Source: Polynucleobacter sp. UB-Tiil-W10 (lineage in GTDB: Bacteria > Pseudomonadota > Gammaproteobacteria > Burkholderiales > Burkholderiaceae). From it: a DNA stretch of 64,000 bases. Where the stretch lies: the NCBI RefSeq assembly GCF_018881605.1, contig NZ_JACVPZ010000001.1:1860001-1924000 (forward strand), read 5' to 3'. The position numbers and the translations under genes were made by a program. Shown here in pieces: positions 57,574-64,000 of this stretch (position 1 is its first letter; the number at the start of each line of letters is the position of its first letter). Below the pieces are notes generated by a model. That model saw only the letters and a program-made list of their open reading frames with translations. It searched no databases and was not told where the DNA came from.

Positions 57574-58727
57574 TTCAACTGAGTCCGAAATAGAATTTCG
57601 TCAGGTATAGCCTCTAAAGGAAGCACTTTTTCAGCTAAATCAGCCTGAGCGATCGCACCAGGCATTCCCCAAATGACACTGGTCTCCTTGTCTTGCGCTA
57701 AAACCACTCCATTACTGCGAATAATATCTTCAGCGCCTCGCAGACCATCGTAGCCCATACCTGTTAGTACGACCGCTAATAATGACTGTCCATAAACCTT
57801 CGCTGCACTTCTAAATAGAACATCTACTGCAGGCCTACAAGAATTTTCAGGCGGGTCTTCATTCAAATACATAAACACTTTTGTTCCCTTGCGCCTTAAC
57901 TCAAGGTGATAGCCCCCTGGCGCTAAATAGGCATGCCCAGCAACAGCCTCCTGACCATCATAGGGCTCTTGAACTGGCATCACGCCAATTTCCGTTAAAC
58001 GTGCTGCCAATAAAGTAGTGAACTTTGGAGGCATATGTTGGACGATGAAGATGGGGACCGTTAAAGGTGTACGCCATAGTTCAAAAACCTTCATTAGAGC
58101 TGCAGGCCCTCCAGTAGAAACTCCGATACACAGTGCATCCACTGGATACAAAGGGCGCCCTTCAGGCCTAATGACTTTAGTGCTTGATGAAGAGGAAGCT
58201 ATTTCGCTGGGCAGGGTTGTTATTTTTTCAGGCACAGGAATGGATAGTGCCTCTCGACGAGCTGCACCGCGCTCCTTGATTGATGATGCCTTCTTGACTT
58301 TGCCAGACTCGCGTTGACACAAAGCCTTAATCTTAGGAATCAAGCTTTCTTCTAAAACCTTGTATGCATCCGCGGGGTTTGATGAAGCCTGAGGTTTACC
58401 TACGTAATCACTAGCACCATAGGTTAAGGCGTCCATCGTTGCCTTAGCACCTCTTTGAGTGAGAGAGCTAAACATGATAATCGGCAATGTTGGGTGTATC
58501 TTACGAATCTCACGTAATGCCGTAATACCATCCATCTCTGGCATTTCAACGTCCAAAGTCACAATATCAGGGCTGGAGCGTTTAATAGCTTCAATAGCCA
58601 GTAAACCATTGGCAGCTGTACCTACCACCTCAATATCAGAATGTTTCATCAAAGAGGTCATGATGATACGGCGCATGACGGCAGAATCATCAACGATCAA
58701 CACTCGAATTTTATCTTCAAACTTCAT
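57570..58727 (-). CDS. cheB: Chemotaxis methylesterase/deamidase CheB
   Basis: A 385-residue protein. A receiver (about residues 8-125) has phospho-acceptor D59, and the catalytic domain (about 190-380) follows. The serine lies in GVSTGGPAAL, the histidine in QHMPPKFT and the aspartate in TGMGYDGLRGAEDI. It removes methyl groups from the receptor and gives feedback adaptation with CheR. It lies 63 bp after cheW and overlaps cheR. Confidence 0.96.
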   Translation of the reverse strand: MKFEDKIRVLIVDDSAVMRRIIMTSLMKHSDIEVVGTAANGLLAIEAIKRSSPDIVTLDVEMPEMDGITALREIRKIHPTLPIIMFSSLTQRGAKATMDALTYGASDYVGKPQASSNPADAYKVLEESLIPKIKALCQRESGKVKKASSIKERGAARREALSIPVPEKITTLPSEIASSSSSTKVIRPEGRPLYPVDALCIGVSTGGPAALMKVFELWRTPLTVPIFIVQHMPPKFTTLLAARLTEIGVMPVQEPYDGQEAVAGHAYLAPGGYHLELRRKGTKVFMYLNEDPPENSCRPAVDVLFRSAAKVYGQSLLAVVLTGMGYDGLRGAEDIIRSNGVVLAQDKETSVIWGMPGAIAQADLAEKVLPLEAIPDEILFRTQLK

Positions 58728-58790
58728 TACTTAATCCACAAAAATACGAGCATAGATACTACTAGGGAAACCTGAAAAGATTGCAATCCA

Positions 58791-59249
58791 TTAAGCCAGG
58801 AGCAATTGGTTCTTTGACTTTTCGGCGCGCCGGTTAATGAGCTGAGGATCTAGAATTAATAAAAGCCTGTCGCTCAATTTATGAACCCCCATCACCAATT
58901 CTCTAGAGATTACAGAGAAGTTACTCGGTGGGGGCTCAAAAGTATCTTGATCTAACGAGAGAATCTCACCTGCATCATCCACTAAAAGCGCAACCAAAAA
59001 ACCATCGCTACGCAAAATAATACTGATAGACTCGGTTAAGCCGGAATGGCGCTCTAAACTTAATCGCTCATACATATCAATTGCTGGTACTAATTGCCCG
59101 CGCAAATTCATGATCCCACGCACAAACTTTGCACTCTTGGGAACTGGTGTTACTTCTAAATTTCGATTGAGCTCGAGCACATCACTTGCATTGATGCCAA
59201 AGTAATGACCACCCAAATAAAATGTTACAAAATCCGTAGAAATACTCAT
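58791..59249 (-). CDS. cheW: Coupling protein CheW
   Basis: A 152-residue single CheW domain (FVTFYLGGHYFGI start, then FVRGIMNLRGQLVPAIDM) that links the receptor to CheA. It overlaps the cheA stop by four bases. It ends with a short basic tail that does not belong to the fold. Confidence 0.94.
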   Translation of the reverse strand: MSISTDFVTFYLGGHYFGINASDVLELNRNLEVTPVPKSAKFVRGIMNLRGQLVPAIDMYERLSLERHSGLTESISIILRSDGFLVALLVDDAGEILSLDQDTFEPPPSNFSVISRELVMGVHKLSDRLLLILDPQLINRRAEKSKNQLLLA

Positions 59250-61576
59250 GAGCTAAAGTCCATATCAATGACAGCTGGATATTCTTTGGAGTTTTCCTGC
59301 AAATTACGCATCATCAAAATTTCTTGTAAATCGATCACGTTAATCACTTGATTGTTCAAAGAAACACATCCTATCAAGCCTTTTTGCGGAGGATTTGCTT
59401 CATGTAGATTTTTGGAGACATGAATAATGTCGTGCACTTGACTAACAACTAAGCCCACTGGTAAGCCATTGGTGTAATGGACTATGACAGGGATCACCTC
59501 ATCTTCAGCCGTAGAGGGTTTAGTTTTTTCAGCACCTTCAATGTAGTGATTCAGGTATAGCAAATGCATGATCTCTTTGCCGTATTGAATGACATCGCGA
59601 TTACCATTGCGTTGTACCTGTTTCGGAGAAATCATTTCGAGACGCTCAACATTATCAAGATAAATTGCAAGGCGTGACTGTCCTTCCAGCTCAAAGGACA
59701 GCATTGCTACCTCATCGTCGGATGATCGCTCGGGTGTACTTTCGGCATTTAATGGGCGAGACTGAATTTTTGCAACCATACCAGATTGAATCGCAATTCC
59801 ATCGATATCTAAAATCAAAGCTACTCGACCATTTCCTAAAATAGTAGCTCCCGCAAAATCTTTTACATCTTTAAGTAATGGTCCAAGAGGCTTAACAACC
59901 ACCTCTTGCATATTGAGAACCTCATCTACAACTAAACCAAAACGAATACCAGAAGATTGCAAAATCGCAATATTCAGAATTGCATCATCGGCTGGCAAGT
60001 CTTGACTGACTTCAAGTTGATGATTTAGAAATAAGATGGGGACTAATTGATTGCGCAATCTAAAGACTGGTGTACCGTAGAAATCTTCCAAGCCAGTACT
60101 GTCGCCACTTAAATCTAAGCGCACCATCTCCAAAACACTGTTTTGCGGTATGGCATAGGGCTCAGAGCCACAGCGCACAAATAACGCTGGCATGATAGCT
60201 AGTGTTAATGGAATTTTCAGGCGAATATTGGTGCCAGCGCCACGCTTACTATTGATATCAATTGACCCACCAATATTGGAGATATTGGTCTTGACTACAT
60301 CCATGCCAACCCCTCTTCCAGAGAGATTGGTTACTTGACTCTTCGTAGAGAAGCCTGGTAAGAAAATAAATTCTAGTAATTGCAAGTCAGATAATTCTTG
60401 TGCTTGTTGCACAGAAACCAGATTCTTTTCTATTGCCTTTTGACGCACCAAATCAAAATCTACCCCAGCTCCATCATCAGCAATCTCAATCACTACCATT
60501 CCATTTTCATGGCTAGCACGAAGTAAGACTTTGCCCAGTTCAGGTTTTCCGAGTCTGATACGTTCCTCGGGGATCTCAACACCATGATCAATGCTATTTC
60601 GAATGATATGCACTAAAGGGTCGCGGATAGCATCAAGCAAGGTTCTATCTAACTCTGTTTCTGAACCCTCTTGAATCAAAGTCACTTGCTTGCCACATTG
60701 GTTCGAGACATCACGCATCAAGCGCGGAAATTTAGTCCAAACTTGAGAAATCGGTTGCATGCGTGTCTTCATCATGCGCTCTTGCAGCTCAAGCGTCAGC
60801 AAATCAACGACACGAACTGCGCTTGAAAAATCATGATCACTAAATTGATTGGTAAATGGCAGTAGACGATTTCTTGCTAACACCATTTCACTCACTAAAT
60901 TCATCAAGCGATCTAATAACTCAAGACTGACTTTTACAGGCGCAGCAGATTCTTGGGTCTTAACAATATCGGCAGGATCTGGGGCCCACACCTGGTCAGT
61001 GGATTCACTATCATCTGAACCAATTACCACAGGAGCTTTAACAGGGTTCGCCTGTGATTCTGATGACGCAGCCTGAGAAACGGGCTCAGGCTCAGACGCT
61101 GGTGCTGGTGTAGAAATCGTTGATGGTTCAATAGTTGGTGCTGGCTGAGCAGACGGAGTCACTTGGGCTACCGGAGCTGATGTATTAACCTCTTTACCGG
61201 CTGCGAGAGAGAGTAAATGCTCAACCAATACCGAGTCGTCACCAGCAGGTTCAGTTTGAGTGGCTTCAATTCCTTCAATGATGCCTCTCAGGCAATCTAA
61301 AGCAGAGAGTAAGATTGTGGCCTTCTGGGTATCTAGCGTTAACTGCCCATCTCGAATTTTTCCCAATAAGGACTCGCCTGCATGCGAAACCTTCTCAAGG
61401 CGCTTAAAGGCAAAAAATCCGCTACTCCCTTTAAGGGTGTGCATCGCACGGAAAATATTGCCAACTAATTTTTTGTCATCGGGCGTTATCTCCAATTGAA
61501 CAAAATCGAGGTCGAGCTGATCCAATATCTCGCGCGCCTCAACGATGAACTCAATTAAGATGTCGTCATCATTCAT
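59246..61576 (-). CDS. cheA: CheA histidine kinase lacking P2, with extra CheW-like domain
   Basis: A 776-residue kinase. The Hpt P1 domain (about 1-125) has phospho-His H46 in FRAMHTLKG. An unstructured Pro/Ala/Ser/Glu-rich linker (about 126-210) stands where P2 would be. P3 dimerisation (about 213-275), the HATPase P4 (about 276-455; N box HIIRNSIDHG, G box ADDGAGVD, GRGVGMDVV) and CheW-like P5 (about 461-600) follow. A second CheW-like domain (about 622-760) closes the protein. It should phosphorylate CheB and the receiver-cyclase. It starts 42 bp after the mcp stop. Confidence 0.95.
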   Translation of the reverse strand: MNDDDILIEFIVEAREILDQLDLDFVQLEITPDDKKLVGNIFRAMHTLKGSSGFFAFKRLEKVSHAGESLLGKIRDGQLTLDTQKATILLSALDCLRGIIEGIEATQTEPAGDDSVLVEHLLSLAAGKEVNTSAPVAQVTPSAQPAPTIEPSTISTPAPASEPEPVSQAASSESQANPVKAPVVIGSDDSESTDQVWAPDPADIVKTQESAAPVKVSLELLDRLMNLVSEMVLARNRLLPFTNQFSDHDFSSAVRVVDLLTLELQERMMKTRMQPISQVWTKFPRLMRDVSNQCGKQVTLIQEGSETELDRTLLDAIRDPLVHIIRNSIDHGVEIPEERIRLGKPELGKVLLRASHENGMVVIEIADDGAGVDFDLVRQKAIEKNLVSVQQAQELSDLQLLEFIFLPGFSTKSQVTNLSGRGVGMDVVKTNISNIGGSIDINSKRGAGTNIRLKIPLTLAIMPALFVRCGSEPYAIPQNSVLEMVRLDLSGDSTGLEDFYGTPVFRLRNQLVPILFLNHQLEVSQDLPADDAILNIAILQSSGIRFGLVVDEVLNMQEVVVKPLGPLLKDVKDFAGATILGNGRVALILDIDGIAIQSGMVAKIQSRPLNAESTPERSSDDEVAMLSFELEGQSRLAIYLDNVERLEMISPKQVQRNGNRDVIQYGKEIMHLLYLNHYIEGAEKTKPSTAEDEVIPVIVHYTNGLPVGLVVSQVHDIIHVSKNLHEANPPQKGLIGCVSLNNQVINVIDLQEILMMRNLQENSKEYPAVIDMDFSS

Positions 61577-61618
61577 AGATTGCTATGTCGCTGTTCTATC
61601 AATAAGCCTATCGAATCC

Positions 61619-63421
61619 TTAAACTTTGAATCTAGAAACGAGATCTTGCAATTCACTAGCAATCTTGGCCAGATCAGAGGCTGCCACTTGCGTATTTGCA
61701 GCGCCCTCAGTAGTGCTTTGAGCTGCCTCAGATACAGTACTGATGTTCGAAGCAATATTGGCGCTACTTGAAGCAGCAGTAGAAACGCTACGACCCATTT
61801 CACCGGTAGTAGCTGCCTGCTCCTCTACTGCGCTGGCGATTAAGCTAGAAATGTCATTAATCTTATTAATAATGGTGGAAATTTCTTCGATCGAAACCAT
61901 CGCACCATTAGTATCAGACTGAATCGCCGTAATGCTGCCACTAATTTCTTCGGTAGCCTTAGCAGTTTGCCTTGCCAACTCTTTCACTTCGTTTGCTACC
62001 ACCGCAAAACCTTTACCGAGCTCACCGGCACGGGCAGCCTCAATCGTGGCATTGAGTGCCAAGAGGTTAGTTTGTTCAGCAATACTAGAAATCACTTTCA
62101 GCACGCTGCCGATTTCAGTACTGCTCTCACTTAACTTGGCCATCGTGGCATTCGTTCTTTGTGCAATTTGTACTGCCTGATTAGCCACGGTAGAAGCTTC
62201 GACTGCATTAATCGAGATTTCTCGAATGCTAGCGCTCATCTCTTCGACGCCTGCAGCAACTGTCTGGGTATTGGAGCTAACCTCAACCGCAGCGCCTGAT
62301 ACTACTTTAGCTTGCGCGGCGGTTTCTTCTGCATTCGAACTCATCTGCATACTGACTGCAGCCAACTCTTCAGAAGAGCTTGCTAATGAAGTTGCATTTT
62401 TAGAAATCGCTTGGAATGCCTTACGTGAGGTATCGATTAAACGATTCACCTGCGTGCTGATATCGAGGAAGAAACCTTCTTTACCAGCTAATGGCACTTC
62501 GGCTGTGAAATCACCAGCAGCTGCTGCAGAAATGATCTCACCAATCTGCTTGGTAGTTTCTTGGGCTTTGATATTATTTTCACGATCCAGGGTTGCTAAC
62601 TGATCGGCTTTTTGCAAGCTAACCTGTAAAACACCAACGGCTTTAGCCATCGTGCCAATTTCATTGTTGTAATCGGTATTCGCTATAGCGTTATGTAATT
62701 TAGCGTCAGCTAGATCACTAATAGATGCAGCCAGGCTGTTAATTGGTCCGTTAATGGATTTATTGACGAGATAAATAATGACTAAAGAAAAGAGGATGGC
62801 AATAGCCAACATCGCTCCAAGCAGTGTTTTTACAAAAGAAGCCAACTCCATGGCCTTTTCCATATTCTGTTCAGCACCCTGGGCTTTGAGCTCACTGATC
62901 TCTTTAATCTCAGCAGAAAGCTTGGAAACTAAATCCTGATAATCTTTCGCGGTAATAGCTTTATAGCCTGAAATTGCCGGGGTGTTAGTCTGAGTGGAAA
63001 GTACTACTTTATCCACTGCAGCATAGTAGGCTTCGAGATCAGGCTTTACATTGTCAATTTTCTCTTTTAAAGCAGGGCGAATAATCGTGGACTTTGCTTT
63101 TTCGTAAAGCTCCATCTGCGTTTTTTTGGTCTTCGCAATCGTATCCAATGATTTCTGTGCGCTCTCAGAATCACCAGCATTTACTGCCAGGATGTAACGG
63201 TTGGTTGTACGACCGATGATATTGACATCTCGATTGAGCTGACGTAAATAAGAAATTCCCAATAAGTCTTTCTCATACATCTTTTTAGTATTACCAATCA
63301 ATTCATCAAAGGCCCAAAATGATGCGCCTGCAATAATGATTGAAAATAAAACGACTAAAGAAAAACCAATGACCAGCTTGGTTTTGAGTTTGAGTTTTTC
63401 AAAGTTTTTGAACAAGGACAT
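61619..63421 (-). CDS. Methyl-accepting chemotaxis protein
   Basis: About 600 residues. Membrane helices lie at about 15-36 and 197-220 and enclose a four-helix-bundle type periplasmic sensor (about 40-195). HAMP follows (about 221-275), then a cytoplasmic signalling domain whose tip carries [19 protein letters not shown]. The protein ends SRFKV with no pentapeptide tether for CheR. The ligand is unknown. I use the ATG at 63421; a GTG four codons upstream is the alternative. It is the first gene of the operon. Confidence 0.94.
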   Translation of the reverse strand: MSLFKNFEKLKLKTKLVIGFSLVVLFSIIIAGASFWAFDELIGNTKKMYEKDLLGISYLRQLNRDVNIIGRTTNRYILAVNAGDSESAQKSLDTIAKTKKTQMELYEKAKSTIIRPALKEKIDNVKPDLEAYYAAVDKVVLSTQTNTPAISGYKAITAKDYQDLVSKLSAEIKEISELKAQGAEQNMEKAMELASFVKTLLGAMLAIAILFSLVIIYLVNKSINGPINSLAASISDLADAKLHNAIANTDYNNEIGTMAKAVGVLQVSLQKADQLATLDRENNIKAQETTKQIGEIISAAAAGDFTAEVPLAGKEGFFLDISTQVNRLIDTSRKAFQAISKNATSLASSSEELAAVSMQMSSNAEETAAQAKVVSGAAVEVSSNTQTVAAGVEEMSASIREISINAVEASTVANQAVQIAQRTNATMAKLSESSTEIGSVLKVISSIAEQTNLLALNATIEAARAGELGKGFAVVANEVKELARQTAKATEEISGSITAIQSDTNGAMVSIEEISTIINKINDISSLIASAVEEQAATTGEMGRSVSTAASSSANIASNISTVSEAAQSTTEGAANTQVAASDLAKIASELQDLVSRFKV

Positions 63422-63603
63422 GATTCGGGGCACCAGAATGGATTGAAAAAAATAACCATTTCATAATACATTTTTTTCTTTAAGAAATAGTTATCTTTGC
63501 CCCAATTTAGATAAATAATGAAACGGCCCTATAAAAAAACGGGTGGCAAAAACGAGCAATCTTAAGGGTAATTACTAGGTAGTATAAAAGTACTAACGCA
63601 AGA

Positions 63604-64000
63604 TTACTGCAGGGTATTTTTGAAGGCAGGCAGCATGGGCATAGCTAGGACCTCAATGCCCTCCTCCCTAAGTGACTCTGCTTCATCCAAGGTAGTTTGA
63701 CCCCGAATACTGCGCTCTGGAGATTCTTTGTAATGAATCTTCCTAGCTTCATCAGCAAAAGAGTCACCAACATCTTCAGAGCGACCCATCAGTTCGCGCA
63801 TACCCTTTAAGAAGGCGGCTTGAACTTGGGCTTCTAGGTTTGAATGATCGTTACCGGTAAGCGCAACAACGTCCCCGCTCGGATTGCTTGGCTCTGGCTT
63901 AGAAACCGCTAACTCTGTGGAGCTAGATTTACCGATATGTGGAGCAGACGGCATGCGGGTGATTTCAGTGCTGTCGCATACAGGACAGGCGAGCATTCCC
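63604..64000 (-). CDS. DUF1178 family protein, 5' end missing
   Basis: The reading frame stays open to the window edge, so the true start lies beyond base 64000. The visible part starts GMLACPVCDSTEITRMPSAPHI, which in DUF1178 proteins is internal, after a short N-terminal half with a first cysteine pair. The CPVCDS pair is one half of a zinc ribbon-like site. The C-terminal part (about 131 residues visible) is helical. Function unknown. Mostly intergenic DNA separates it from mcp. Confidence 0.82.
   Translation of the reverse strand, partial: GMLACPVCDSTEITRMPSAPHIGKSSSTELAVSKPEPSNPSGDVVALTGNDHSNLEAQVQAAFLKGMRELMGRSEDVGDSFADEARKIHYKESPERSIRGQTTLDEAESLREEGIEVLAMPMLPAFKNTLQ

Noticed and set aside
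63434..63603. Possible sigma-28 (FliA) promoter ahead of mcp
   Set aside because: TAAA and GATAA occur but only ten bases apart, not the spacing of the motility promoter. This fits a non-flagellar role but proves nothing.

Overview
The window is a compact, moderately low-GC chromosomal segment. It most likely comes from a free-living betaproteobacterium of the Burkholderiaceae, and Polynucleobacter is my best guess. That rests on gene content, gene order and protein style (a Bug-type solute receptor, yciB-bolA-parvulin, carAB-greA, PrpE, a tartrate dehydrogenase). It is an inference, because no rRNA is present. I see no transposase, integrase, phage structural gene or CRISPR array.

Layout. 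1-5.2 kb: end of a DUF3108 gene, a two-pore-helix K+ channel, and a minus-strand operon mltG-tmk-holB-tatD-ankyrin. 5.2-11.2 kb: mostly plus-strand housekeeping genes (ygfZ, TANGO2-like, selO, msrB, yciB, bolA, parvulin) with one thioesterase on the minus strand. 11.2-17.7 kb: MFS transporter, aroC, CBS protein, YihY, WrbA, DUF2069, an FAD-linked dehydrogenase and a 61-residue orphan protein. 17.7-26.3 kb: accessory region with a haloacetate-dehalogenase-like hydrolase, five small exported or lipoproteins, tRNA-Arg(TCT) and tRNA-Pro(TGG), a small His/Cys protein plus TonB receptor, and a CYTH-like protein coupled to two half-size chromate transporters. 26.3-37.6 kb: a conserved core, glmM-folP-ftsH-rlmE on the minus strand, yhbY divergent, then DUF4149-greA-carB-carA. 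37.7-48.5 kb: prpE, mltD, gloB, a yafS-like methyltransferase, rnhA, an RND efflux pair and dnaQ. This is the enterobacterial mltD-gloB-yafS-rnhA-dnaQ neighbourhood with an efflux pump between rnhA and dnaQ. 48.5-55.5 kb: catabolic genes (tartrate/malate dehydrogenase, SprT-like protease, amidase, Bug receptor, old yellow enzyme, mmsA). 55.6-63.4 kb: a chemosensory operon. 63.6-64 kb: a truncated DUF1178 gene.

The most interesting system is the chemosensory operon mcp-cheA-cheW-cheB-cheR-[receiver + class III adenylate cyclase]. The cluster is bounded on both sides inside the window and has no stand-alone CheY. CheA has no recognisable P2 (CheY-docking) domain and carries a second CheW-like domain at its C terminus. 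The only non-CheB receiver is fused to a cyclase whose metal, adenine-selecting and transition-state residues all look intact. I infer a pathway that turns a periplasmic stimulus into cAMP rather than into flagellar switching.
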